This document shows, piece after piece, positions 36,130 to 46,100 of a DNA stretch of 64,000 bases (its first letter is position 1; each line of letters begins with the position of its first letter). The stretch comes from CBDCAS01 sp965214015 (GTDB taxonomy: Bacteria > Pseudomonadota > Gammaproteobacteria > Coxiellales > Coxiellaceae): positions 335,893 to 399,892 of the forward strand of contig CBDCAS010000022.1 in assembly GCA_965214015.1 (NCBI GenBank), in the 5' to 3' direction. The notes beneath the pieces are model-generated. The model did no database searches and had not been told where the DNA came from. It saw nothing but the letters and a program-made list of their open reading frames with translations. The position numbers and the translations under genes were made by a program.

Positions 36130-37881
36130 CTAGGTTGCTGCTGCTGTTGTTGCTGTTGCTGGCTCATTATTATTGCCACTAAATAAAGAAGCTGGTTTAA
36201 GTGCTTCATGAACGGCCCTGCCATTCTGTCCAGCAGAGCCAACAGCTGCTGTGATAAGATTAATATCTGTTAGAAGATTCTTTTGTAATAATGGACATAT
36301 GAAATGCATCCAGCTCCGTGCTGTTGAATCGTTAGCAGGACCATTGCCCAAGCCATAGGAATTAGTGAAAATACAGCAGAATAGAAATATTTGTTTGATT
36401 AATGTAATGATGGTAGCAATCAATCGAGATGGATTTTTTGTGATCTCATGAAAAAAATCTTTTATTTTATTGAATGTTCTCGCAGGCTGCATTACAGCTT
36501 TTGCGATCTCTAATAGGGCTTTTTTTAGAGCATTTATAACAATCATTGTTCCTTCTGCATAAAATATAGCTTCCATGACTGTACCCATACCTGCAATAGC
36601 ATATGCTAATGCGCTAGAGAGGTTGCTTCCTAAGGAAAAAATAGTACAAAAAATCGTAGCTGAGCTGTGATAAAATACACCCATTGCTGCTACATTAACA
36701 GCAATAATAGCGGCCACTGATAGTAGAAAAAATACAGCGTGAAATAAGGTCTTAGCAGCTTTTGAAATAATATGCTGTATTTTTTTGGCTAATGTTAGAT
36801 CAGCCCAATTATCGCACTGATAGAATTTAATTATATTTCTGGTAATGTTTGGTAGTAGATGCTTTAGCTTTTGTAAGCCACCTTTGCGAATAAAACTTAC
36901 AGTTATATGAGTAAATATAGTAAATAGCGCAATTGTTGTTGTAACTGCAATCAGCCCTGCTATGGCAAAGATTCCTATTGGATTAGCGCCAACGCCTACT
37001 AGTGCTATAGAGAGTAGTTTGAAAGCACTTATAGCAGAACCAAAGGATAGAAAACCCACTGATAATGCGGCTGTGGTTGAGAAGATAAGACTAAAAGCCA
37101 CTAGACTTTTTTCTTTCTTAGAGAGCATGTTGCCATCCTCTTTCTTCCAAATCTTGCCGAAATAGAGATCTTGTAGCACAGAAAAACTACTCCGACGAAA
37201 TAGGAAAAAATTGCAACAAAAAGCAGCGATACCAAAAATTAAAAGAGCTAGTATTAGAGGTAAGGCAGGGGTCATAAAAACAGCAGCAACGAGGCCCTGA
37301 CCTAAAGCAACGATTACAGACACTAAAATTGATATCATATTTAAAGCATGCTTTTTATTCTTTCTAGCTAGTCTTTCTTGCTCTTTATCTTTTAGATAAT
37401 CACTAATATCCGTGCTATCCGTGCTATCCGTGCTATCAGTGATATAAGCATATTTCTGATCTTTAATATTTTCCTTGAATTCCTTATGAAATTTTTCATA
37501 ATATTGCTTCAGTTTATCTACATTAACCAATCGAATTTTTGATGAATCATTTTTAAAGGCCAATCTAGTATATTCATTAATCTGTTTTTTGAGTGCCTTA
37601 AGTGAAGCCTGCTTTTCTGCCTGCTCTTTTTTTCTAGTACATGACAGTTGTTCAAATAGTTGATGAAGAGTTGTTAATATATTGTCTTGATTTTGTAGCG
37701 TCGTAACTTCATGAGTAAGATCAACCAAATAAAGATAGTTTACAAGCCTTAATAATGGAATGTCGTAGTCTTTATAAACATGGTTGATTATAAACGAGGG
37801 CAATAAATTTGTTACTATCGCAACCCGATAGCGGTTGTTGATGACATGTTTTAAAGTTTCTTGTGCATTTTCTTTACTCAT
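36130..37881 (-). CDS. Large multi-helix membrane protein of unknown function
   Basis: A 583-residue protein. Residues 1-175 are hydrophilic and partly coiled coil (KKQINEYTRLAFK..., LKQYYEKFHKEFKENI); then come several long hydrophobic hairpins (about 180-225, 265-340, 385-455, 500-520). There is no signal peptide. A Ser-Thr-Asp repeat (DSTDSTDSTDIS) comes from a 9-base tandem repeat, and the tail ends in an Ala/Thr run (EPATATTAAAT) from a GCT/GTT-rich triplet run. No family is recognised. The mix resembles Legionella membrane effectors, but this is only an impression. It is 29 bases upstream of fumC, on the same strand. Confidence 0.65.
   Translation of the reverse strand: MSKENAQETLKHVINNRYRVAIVTNLLPSFIINHVYKDYDIPLLRLVNYLYLVDLTHEVTTLQNQDNILTTLHQLFEQLSCTRKKEQAEKQASLKALKKQINEYTRLAFKNDSSKIRLVNVDKLKQYYEKFHKEFKENIKDQKYAYITDSTDSTDSTDISDYLKDKEQERLARKNKKHALNMISILVSVIVALGQGLVAAVFMTPALPLILALLIFGIAAFCCNFFLFRRSSFSVLQDLYFGKIWKKEDGNMLSKKEKSLVAFSLIFSTTAALSVGFLSFGSAISAFKLLSIALVGVGANPIGIFAIAGLIAVTTTIALFTIFTHITVSFIRKGGLQKLKHLLPNITRNIIKFYQCDNWADLTLAKKIQHIISKAAKTLFHAVFFLLSVAAIIAVNVAAMGVFYHSSATIFCTIFSLGSNLSSALAYAIAGMGTVMEAIFYAEGTMIVINALKKALLEIAKAVMQPARTFNKIKDFFHEITKNPSRLIATIITLIKQIFLFCCIFTNSYGLGNGPANDSTARSWMHFICPLLQKNLLTDINLITAAVGSAGQNGRAVHEALKPASLFSGNNNEPATATTAAAT
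37407..37441 (+). repeat. 9-base tandem repeat inside the membrane-protein gene
   Basis: TATCCGTGC occurs three times in perfect tandem, then a fourth imperfect unit (TATCAGTG). On the coding strand it encodes the Asp-Ser-Thr run. Since the unit is 9 bases, changes in copy number keep the frame. Confidence 0.8.
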
Positions 37882-37980
37882 GATGGCCCTTATCTTAAAT
37901 AAACAACCGAAAAATACTTAGTATTCTATAAGACAAACATTAACGTTTTCTTAAAATAGGGAAATAGTTATTATCTTGAT

Positions 37981-37998
37981 ACTCTATATTTATAGAGT
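37981..37998. repeat. 18-base palindrome near tRNA-Arg
   Basis: ACTCTATA-TT-TATAGAGT is a perfect 8-base stem followed on the plus strand by TTTGTT. It could act as a weak terminator for plus-strand transcription entering the gap, but no gene on that strand lies immediately upstream, so its role is unclear. Confidence 0.35.
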
Positions 37999-38035
37999 TT
38001 TGTTAAGTCAAAACTACAATGGGCTTGAGTATAGA

Positions 38036-38112
38036 TGGTGCCCCGGGCAGGATTCGAACCTGCGACCTGTCCCTTAGGAGGGGACCGCGCTATCCAGCTG
38101 TGCCACCGGGGC
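38036..38112 (-). tRNA. tRNA-Arg (anticodon CCT)
   Basis: Read on the minus strand: acceptor GCCCCGG paired with CCGGGGC, D arm with AGCTGGATA, anticodon stem GTCCC/GGGAC around CTCCTAA (anticodon CCT, reading AGG), T arm GCAGG-TTCGAAT-CCTGC, discriminator A and encoded CCA. The rare AGG codon is its target. Confidence 0.97.
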
Positions 38113-38362
38113 TTGTGCTATTAACGGGGGAAAGTGTATTGTTCTGAGGTCTTGGGCGCAAATAGATTAAATTTTGACCACATCGGATTTTATTGCACAG
38201 CTTTAACTGATATTGGCAAAATGCCTGCTTGAGAGGGTTTTTTTTATCTTACATCCGCTGTATTATGCAAGCTAAAAAAGAGCAACTGTATTAAGATTAC
38301 ACAAAATCTCATTCAGTGATATAGTTAAAGTCTAGATCGGTACAAAATAGGAAGAGAGGCCT

Positions 38363-39460
38363 ATGGCCAAGCGCTTTACATTGACGATTGCAATTCTAGT
38401 AGTTATTTTTGGCGGTACTCTAGCTTGGTATGTGCTTAAGCTTATTTTTGTTAAACGCTATTTTGCGCCCCATCAGCCACCGCCTATAGCAGTTTCTACC
38501 ACAATCGCTAAAAAGCAACTCTGGCATCCAGTTCTTAAATCGGTAGGAACCTTGCAAGCAATCAATGGTGTTGAGGTCAACTCAGAAGTTACAGGCCAAG
38601 TGATCGCTATTTACTTTAAATCAGGCCAATTTGTTAAAAAAGGCGATCCTTTGGTTCAGTTGGATGATTCGGTCGATCAACAAAGCCTTAATAATAATTT
38701 AGCAGCACTACGTTTGGATAGAGTGAACTATCAACGTCAGTTAGCACTGTATAAAACCAGCGCAACCTCAAAAGCTGATCTTGATGCAGCACGGGCAAAG
38801 CTATTACAATCAAAAGCTCAGGTTGTCAGCGCGCGTGTGATGGTCAATAAAAAAAATATCAAAGCTCCCTTTGATGGCAAGCTTGGGATCCGCGAAATTG
38901 ATCTAGGGCAGTATGTGACTGCTGGGAAAGCTATGGTTTTGCTGCAGTCCTTAAATCCTCTATTTGTTAATTTTGAATTACCCGAGCAATTTTTATCACA
39001 TGTTTTTGTCGGCCAGAAGGTTCAAATTAAAACAGATGCAGATAAGAGTTGCGTCTATTTAGGAAAAATTACTGCCATTAACTCTTCTGTTAATGCCAAT
39101 ACGCGTAGTATCTCCTTACAAGCGACTTTTCCAAATGATAAGGGGCAGCTATATCCTGGTTTGTTTGCTGATGTTAGTGTCATTGAATCAAAACAAATGG
39201 GCGTAGTGACTCTACCACAAACAGCGATTACCTATAGTCTTTATGGGGATTCAGTTTATGTGGTGACACGCGGTAGAGATAAGCTGGGTAAGCCCACTTT
39301 AATAGCAACGCAGAAGTTTGTGACCATTGGCGATCGTCGTGGTACGGTCATTGCCGTTAAAAAAGGCATTAAAGCAGGAGATCAAGTCGTGACATCGGGT
39401 CAACTTAAATTACATCCTGATGCCCGTATTATCATCAATAACTCCATTAAATTGAATTAA
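38363..39460 (+). CDS. RND efflux periplasmic adaptor (membrane fusion protein)
   Basis: A 365-residue HlyD/AcrA-type adaptor joining an inner-membrane RND pump to an outer-membrane channel. It has an N-terminal membrane anchor (about 6-26), a biotinyl-lipoyl-like domain split by a short helical hairpin (GVEVNSEVTGQVIAIYFKSG and NIKAPFDGKLGIREIDLGQYV), and beta-barrel domains ending VVTSGQLKLHPDARI. No lipobox. It directly precedes the pump gene. An AGAGAGG site lies 7 bases before the ATG. Confidence 0.93.
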   Translation: MAKRFTLTIAILVVIFGGTLAWYVLKLIFVKRYFAPHQPPPIAVSTTIAKKQLWHPVLKSVGTLQAINGVEVNSEVTGQVIAIYFKSGQFVKKGDPLVQLDDSVDQQSLNNNLAALRLDRVNYQRQLALYKTSATSKADLDAARAKLLQSKAQVVSARVMVNKKNIKAPFDGKLGIREIDLGQYVTAGKAMVLLQSLNPLFVNFELPEQFLSHVFVGQKVQIKTDADKSCVYLGKITAINSSVNANTRSISLQATFPNDKGQLYPGLFADVSVIESKQMGVVTLPQTAITYSLYGDSVYVVTRGRDKLGKPTLIATQKFVTIGDRRGTVIAVKKGIKAGDQVVTSGQLKLHPDARIIINNSIKLN

Positions 39461-39466
39461 TTGCTG

Positions 39467-42400
39467 ATGGTAAGCCGTAAATTTACTGATATTTTTATCA
39501 AACGCCCTGTTCTTGCAACAGTCATTAGTTTGTTGATTTTTTTTATTGGCTTACGTGCCATTTTTGATTTACCGGTTCGCCAGTTTCCAAAGATAGAAAA
39601 TACTCTCATTACTATTACTACTGCATATCCAGGTGCTAATGCTTCACTGATGGAAGGCTTTATTACGACACCTATTGAAAAAGCCATTGCCAGTGCTGAT
39701 GGTGTTGATTATTTAACCTCTGCAAGTACTGATAGTACTAGCACGATTGATGCCTATATCAAGCTGAACTTTAATCCCAATGATGCTTTTGTCAGTATTA
39801 TGAGCAAAGTAGCTGAAGTTCAAAATCAACTGCCGAAGGCTGCTGAAAATCCAGTAATTCAGAAGCAAACAGGACAGTCAACAGCATTGATGTATCTAGG
39901 TTTTAATAGTAAGCAGATGACAGGGGAGCAAATTACAGATTATTTATCGCGCGTGGTACAGCCTAAGTTAGAAACAGTCGGTGGTGTTTCTGAGGTTCAA
40001 CTATTAGGCCCTCAATATTATGCGATGAGAATATGGCTGAATACAAAACGAATGGCTGCTTTAGGAGTATCACCTAATGATGTGGTTTCTGCATTGCAGA
40101 ATAACAACTTTCAAGCAGCAGCAGGCGCCACTAAAGGAATTTATGTTGCATTACCTGTGAATGCAGATACCGATGTGCAGACAGAGGCTGGTTTTGGTAA
40201 CTTAATTATTAAGCAAGATAAAGAGACCTTAGTTCACTTAAAAGATGTCGCCAGGATTGAACTTGGCTCACAGAGCTATGATTCATCTGTGGTATTCAAT
40301 GGAGAAAAGGCGGTGTTTGTTGGCATTAAGGCAACTCCTGAGGCCAACCCATTAACCGTTATTTCAGAGGTTAAGAAAGCACTGCCTGGAATTGTGAAAC
40401 AATTCCCACCGCAACTACATGAAAAGATTGTTTATGATTCGACGAAATATATTGTTTCTTCGATTGAAGAGGTTGTTAAAACAATATTAGAAGCGGCAAT
40501 TATTGTCATTATTATTATTTTCTTATTTTTAGGCTCATTACGTACTGTCACTATTCCTATGGTGACGATCCCGCTGTCACTAATTGGTGTTTTTGGCATG
40601 ATGTTAGCCTTGGGATATTCCATTAATTTGCTCACCTTGCTCTCTTTAGTGTTAGCCATTGGTATGGTAGTAGATGATGCCATTGTCGTAGTGGAAAATG
40701 TGTATCGTCATATCGAAGAAGGATTAAAGCCCTTTGACGCGGCATTACAAGGGGCGCGTGAAATTGCTACCCCTGTGATTGCCATGACGATTACTTTAGC
40801 CGCTGTTTATGCACCGATTGGTTTGATGACAGGGATTACAGGGGCACTCTTTAAGGAATTTGCCTTTACTCTAGCCTCAGCTGTTATTATTTCAGGTGTG
40901 ATAGCCTTAACACTCTCGCCAATGATGTGTTCTAAGTTACTCACTGCTAATATTGGTCAGCAGCGATTAGTGCATTATGTAGACGCTAAATTTACTGCTT
41001 TAAAAACGTTCTATCAGCGTAAATTAAATAGTATTTTACAGTATCCTTCAGTGATTGTATTGTTTGCTTTTGTAGTATTGTGTTCGTGTTTCTTCTTATT
41101 TATTTCATCAAAATCTGAGATGGCCCCTTCAGAAGATCAGGGGGTTGTGTTTGTTATGGCAACCGGTCCACAAAGTGCGACCTTAAACTATATGGAAACA
41201 TTTACTCGCCAGTTTAATACTATCTATAAGAGTTTTCCATCAGCGGAAGATTACTTTATTGTCAATGGTTCTGCTGGTGTTAATAGTGCGATATCTGCTT
41301 TTATTATGAAACCTTGGGATCAACGCACAGCTAGTCAAATGACAGTCAATGCCAAGCTTCAGAAAAAGTTAAATCATATCGCCGGTTTGCAAGTGCAAGC
41401 ATTCCCATTACCGCCTTTGCCAGTCGGTGGGCGTGGTTTACCGATTGATTTTGAGCTAACTACCACACGTTCCTTTGCTGAAGTCTATCCAGTGATGGAA
41501 AAAATAGTCACAGAAGCACAAAACAGTGGTTTGTTTCTTTATATTGATGGCAGTTTGCGTTTTAATAAAAATGAATTAAATATCAATATTAATCGTAGTA
41601 AAGCAGCACAAATGGGCATACCAATGTCAAGTCTTGCAGAAGCCTTGGCTGGGACTTTGGGCGGTAATTATACTAACTATTTTAATATGCAAGGTCGAAG
41701 TTATGAGGTCATTCCACAAGTAGATCAGCCCTTTCGTTATAATCCAAAAGACTTGAACTTGATTCATCTTAAAACAGCCAGTGGAGCTATGGTGCCGCTC
41801 AATACCTTAGCTTCAATGTCTTATGAAAATGAGCCAAATGCACTAACGCATTTTCAGCAATTAAATTCAGCCAGTATAGAAGGTTTAATGGCACCTGGTT
41901 ATACGATCGGTGAAGGTTTAACGTATCTACAAAATTTAGCCGCTAAAAAGATGCCTTCTGGATTTTCGTATAATTATGGCGGCCAGTCTCGACAATTTGT
42001 TCAAGAAGGCAATGCTTTAGTGTATACCTTTCTCTTTTCTCTGATTGTTATTTTTTTAGTGCTATCAGCCCAATTTGAAAGTTTTAGAGATCCTTTAGTG
42101 GTGATGACCAGTGTGCCTATGGCCATTTGTGGCGCTTTGCTGCCGATCAACTGGGGGTTGGCTACAATCAATATTTATACTCAAATTGGTTTAATTACAT
42201 TGATTGGTTTGATTAGTAAGCATGGTATTCTTATGGTCGATTTTGCAAAGAACTTGCGAATTGCCCAACCAGAATTAACTCCTAAACAGGCGATTGAGCA
42301 AGCAGCAGCGATTCGATTACGTCCTGTGCTAATGACCACTGCTGCTATGATTTTAGGGGTAGTTCCATTGCTGATTGCAACCGGTGCTGGTGCGCACAGT

Positions 42401-42580
42401 CGGTTTGATATTGGATTGGTCATTGCCTCAGGTATGCTAATTGGCACACTGTTTACTTTATTTGTAGTACCGACTATGTATATCCTAAAATCACGAACAA
42501 TCTTGCTATTGTTGCTTGTAGTAGGTATTACAGTGACAGTACTTTATCATTTTTCAGCTATGCTCAAAATCTTTTTGTAA
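39467..42580 (+). CDS. RND multidrug efflux permease (HAE1-like)
   Basis: A 1037-residue inner-membrane pump with the 12-helix RND layout. The central helix 4 contains the proton-relay aspartates (VLAIGMVVDDAIVVVENVYRHIEEG), and two large periplasmic loops follow helices 1 and 7. It begins FTDIFIKRPVLATV, as family members do. The frame opens at TTG 39461 just after the adaptor stop; the ATG at 39467 gives MVSRKF and is preferred. Closest in type to the MdtB/MexF-like HAE1 group. No outer-membrane channel gene is adjacent, so a TolC encoded elsewhere would be required. Substrates unknown. Confidence 0.95.
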   Translation: MVSRKFTDIFIKRPVLATVISLLIFFIGLRAIFDLPVRQFPKIENTLITITTAYPGANASLMEGFITTPIEKAIASADGVDYLTSASTDSTSTIDAYIKLNFNPNDAFVSIMSKVAEVQNQLPKAAENPVIQKQTGQSTALMYLGFNSKQMTGEQITDYLSRVVQPKLETVGGVSEVQLLGPQYYAMRIWLNTKRMAALGVSPNDVVSALQNNNFQAAAGATKGIYVALPVNADTDVQTEAGFGNLIIKQDKETLVHLKDVARIELGSQSYDSSVVFNGEKAVFVGIKATPEANPLTVISEVKKALPGIVKQFPPQLHEKIVYDSTKYIVSSIEEVVKTILEAAIIVIIIIFLFLGSLRTVTIPMVTIPLSLIGVFGMMLALGYSINLLTLLSLVLAIGMVVDDAIVVVENVYRHIEEGLKPFDAALQGAREIATPVIAMTITLAAVYAPIGLMTGITGALFKEFAFTLASAVIISGVIALTLSPMMCSKLLTANIGQQRLVHYVDAKFTALKTFYQRKLNSILQYPSVIVLFAFVVLCSCFFLFISSKSEMAPSEDQGVVFVMATGPQSATLNYMETFTRQFNTIYKSFPSAEDYFIVNGSAGVNSAISAFIMKPWDQRTASQMTVNAKLQKKLNHIAGLQVQAFPLPPLPVGGRGLPIDFELTTTRSFAEVYPVMEKIVTEAQNSGLFLYIDGSLRFNKNELNININRSKAAQMGIPMSSLAEALAGTLGGNYTNYFNMQGRSYEVIPQVDQPFRYNPKDLNLIHLKTASGAMVPLNTLASMSYENEPNALTHFQQLNSASIEGLMAPGYTIGEGLTYLQNLAAKKMPSGFSYNYGGQSRQFVQEGNALVYTFLFSLIVIFLVLSAQFESFRDPLVVMTSVPMAICGALLPINWGLATINIYTQIGLITLIGLISKHGILMVDFAKNLRIAQPELTPKQAIEQAAAIRLRPVLMTTAAMILGVVPLLIATGAGAHSRFDIGLVIASGMLIGTLFTLFVVPTMYILKSRTILLLLLVVGITVTVLYHFSAMLKIFL

Positions 42581-43136
42581 TTCTATAGGCTAAGTAGTTT
42601 CTTTAGGAATAAAAAATTGTTCAAGCTTTTTAGTGCCTTAGATCTCTGATGCAGGTCATAAAAAGCATGTCACAGCTTCATTGAAGCTAACATCATAGGT
42701 TCACGTGGCATGAAGTTCAGGGCTGTAACCAAATTCTCCTATCCTATCTACTACAAAACAGTAATCTTGCTTAAGTTTTGATGTTGGTGATTGAATTAAC
42801 TTTACTTTGATAAGTGCCATGACAACACGCACCCATGCAATAATATTACATAAATTTCATAATAACTGCCTATAAAATCACTTAAATCCTTTATTTTAAA
42901 AGGACAAAAAGTAAACAAAATTCTACTATAAAATTCAGATTTTAAAATATTAATGTTAGAAAAACATGAATAAATTAGTTAATTAAACATATTAAAAATC
43001 ATTAATAAGTTAATTATAAAATAATAAATAGTTATTTATATCCTTAAAAAATATGAAATTAATAATAAAAATATTTGAAATATTCTTAATGAATATATAT
43101 ATTTGCTTTTTTAAAGATATGTATTGGGAGACCATT
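42581..43136. other. AT-rich leader region of the giant gene
   Basis: A gap of 556 bases. The left half shows a small hairpin AGCTTC-ATT-GAAGCT (42674-42688) without a T-run, and a minus-strand frame broken by a stop that I could not assign. From about 42840 the DNA is extremely AT-rich and probably includes the promoter of the giant gene. A frame open from 43053 lacks a ribosome site. Confidence 0.5.
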
Positions 43137-46100
43137 ATGAATCCTGAACAAGAACAAATTATTAAAACAGCGCTTCAAAGTTATGATCGCCAAAGAATAT
43201 TAAGTATTATCCCACTTCTTAATCAGTATTTAATGGTAGAAGATAATGTGACTTTATCTTTTCGTATTACTCAAGTTCTTAATTCAAAATGTAATCAAGC
43301 AATTAAGGAAATTACTAAAGATCAACTCGATCACTATCTTGCAGTAGACGACGCCACCATTCTAGCTGCTCGTATTGAATCGATCTTAGATTCGGCAAAT
43401 GTCTATGCAATTGAGGCAATTAGCCCAAATCACTTTAGCACCTATCTTACAGCAGACGGTGCCACTTTAGTTGATCGTATTGAATGGATCTTGGCTTCAC
43501 AGAGAGCTAGGGCAATTAAGGCAATTAGCCGAGATCACTTTAGCACCTATCTTAGAACAGACGCAGGCGGTGGCACTCTTAGAACAGACGCAAACAATGC
43601 CATTTTAGTTGCTCGTATTGAACGAATCTTGGCTTCGCAAAACGTCTATGCAATTAAGACAATTCGCCCAGATCACTTTAGCACCTATCTTAGAACAGAC
43701 GCAGGCGGTGGCACTCTTAGAACAGACGCAAACAATGCCATTTTAGTTGCTCGTATTGAACGAATCTTGGCTTCGAAAAGTGCCCATGCAATTGAGGCAA
43801 TTAGCCCAGATCACTTTAGCACCTATCTTAGAACAGACGCAGGCGGTGCCACTCTGGCTAAACGTATTGAACGAATCTTGGCTTCGAGAAATGCCCATGC
43901 AATTAAGACAATTAGCCGAGATAACTTTAGCACCTATCTTAGAACAGACGCAGACGGTGGCACTCTTAGAACAGACGCAAACAATGCCATTTTAGTTGCT
44001 CGTATTGAACGAATCTTGGCTTCGAAAAACGTCTATGCAATTAAGACAATTAGCTCAGATAACTTTAGCACCTATCTTAGAACAAACGCAGGCGGTGGCA
44101 CTCTTAGAACAGACGCAAACAATGCCATTTTAGTTGCTCGTATTGAACGAATCTTGGCTTCGAAAAACGTCTATGCAATTGGGGCAATTAGCTCAAATCA
44201 CTTTAGCACCTATCTTAGAACAAACGCAGGCGGTGGCACTCTTAGAACAGACGCAGACGGTGCCATTCTGGCTAAACGTATTGAACGAATCTTTGCTTCG
44301 CAAAACGTCTATGCAATTGGGACAATTAGCCCAGATGACTCTAGCACCTATCTTACAGCAAAAGGTGCCACTCTAGTTGCTCGTATTGAACGAATCTTGG
44401 CTTCACAGAGAGCTAGGGCAATTAAGGTAATTAGCTCAGATAACTTTAGCACCTATCTTAAAGCAAAAGGTGCCACTCTAGCTGCTCGTATTGAACGAAT
44501 CTTTGCTTCGAAAAACGTCTATGCAATTGAGAAAATTAGCTCAGATGACTTTAGCACCTATCTTACAGCAAACGGTGCCACTCTAGTTGATCGTATTGAA
44601 CGAATCTTGGCTTCGAAAAGTGCCCATGCAATTGGGGAAATTAGCTCAGATCGCTTTAGCACCTATCTTGGAACAGACGCAGACGGTGGCACTCTTAGAA
44701 CAGACGCAGATGGTGCCACTCTTAGAACAGACGCAGACAATGCCATTTTAGTTGCTCGTATTGAACGAATCTTGGCTTCGCAAAACGTCTATGCAATTGA
44801 GAAAATTAGCTCAGATGACTTTAGCACCTATCTTGGAACAGACGCAGACGGTGGCACTCTTAGAACAGACGCAGACGGTGGCACTCTTAGAACAGACGCA
44901 GACGATGCCATTTTAGTTGCTCGTATTGAACGAATCTTGGCTTCGAAAAGTGCCCATGCAATTGAGGCAATTAGCTCAGATGACTTTAGCACCTATCTTA
45001 GAACAGACGCAGACGATGCCATTTTAGTTGCTCGTATTGAACGAATCTTGGCTTCGAAAAGTCATGCAATTGAGGCAATTAGCTCAGATGACTTTAGCAC
45101 CTATCTTAGAACAGACGCAGACGGTGGCACTCTTAGAACAGACGCAGACAATGCCATTTTAGTTGCTCGTATTGAACGAATCTTGGCTTCACAGAGAGCT
45201 GAGGCAATTGAGGCAATTAGTACAGATCAATTTAGAGCCTATCTTAGAACAGACGCAGACGATGCCATTTTAGTTGCTCGTATTGAACGAATCTTGGCTT
45301 CGAAAAGTGCCCATGCAATTGGGGAAATTAGCTCAAATCACTTTAGCACCTATCTTACAGCAAAAGGTGCCACTCTAGTTGATCGTATTGAACGAATCTT
45401 GGCTTCACAGAGAGCTGAGGCAATTGAGGCAATTAGTACAGATCAATTTAGAGCCTATCTTAGAACAGACGCAGACGGTGGCACTCTTAGAACAGACGCA
45501 GACGATGCCATTTTAGTTGCTCGTATTGAACGAATCTTGGCTTCACAGAGAGCTGAGGCAATTGAGGCAATTAGTACAGATCAATTTAGAGCCTATCTTA
45601 GAACAGACGCAGACGGTGGCACTCTTAGAACAGACGCAGACGATGCCACTCTAGTTGATCGTATTGAACGAATCTTGGCTTCGAAAAACGTCTATGCAAT
45701 TGGAGCAATTAGTACAGATCAATTTAGAGCCTATCTTACAAATACACAGAATTCAAACTTACCTGATCGTATTGATCAGATCTTAGAATTAAAGAATCAT
45801 TTTTTAATTAACGTGATTACTCCAAATGAATTTAAACAATATCTTTCTATCGATGATAACACAGTTAAACATCAGCGTATTAGGAGAATCATAAATTCAC
45901 TAAATAGTAACGCTATCAAATTCACTTCAGGTTACATAATTCGCTATCTTAAAATGCTTCCCAAAGAAGATAGGAATATAATTATGGGTAAACTCATCGA
46001 TTTAAACAGTAATTTAGGATTATTAATAGTTGAATCATTTGTTACAGAAGAACAAAGGATTATTTCTGGAGAAACCTATGAAAATTGTGACCTATCAGAA

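Larger units (their letters stand above)
37882..38362. other. Intergenic region holding tRNA-Arg
   Basis: A 481-base divergent gap. It contains tRNA-Arg(CCT), a palindrome ACTCTATA-TT-TATAGAGT at 37981-37998 followed by TTTGTT, and AT-rich sequence that must carry the promoters for the membrane protein (left) and the RND operon (right, with AGAGAGG before 38363). No further gene was found. Confidence 0.6.

Noticed and set aside
42581..42760. Minus-strand frame (NFMPREPMMLAS...) left of the giant gene, possibly a decayed gene
   Set aside because: It has an in-frame stop and no family pattern I can name, so I could not support a pseudogene call.
43747..44376. Open frames of about 80 codons in another frame within the repeat array
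   Set aside because: They arise because the repeat unit is stop-free in a second frame; the encoded peptides are mere frame-shifted copies of the repeats and have no own ribosome site.
43254..45951. CRISPR array
   Set aside because: Repeats are contiguous, in frame and have no unique spacers; they are protein-coding.
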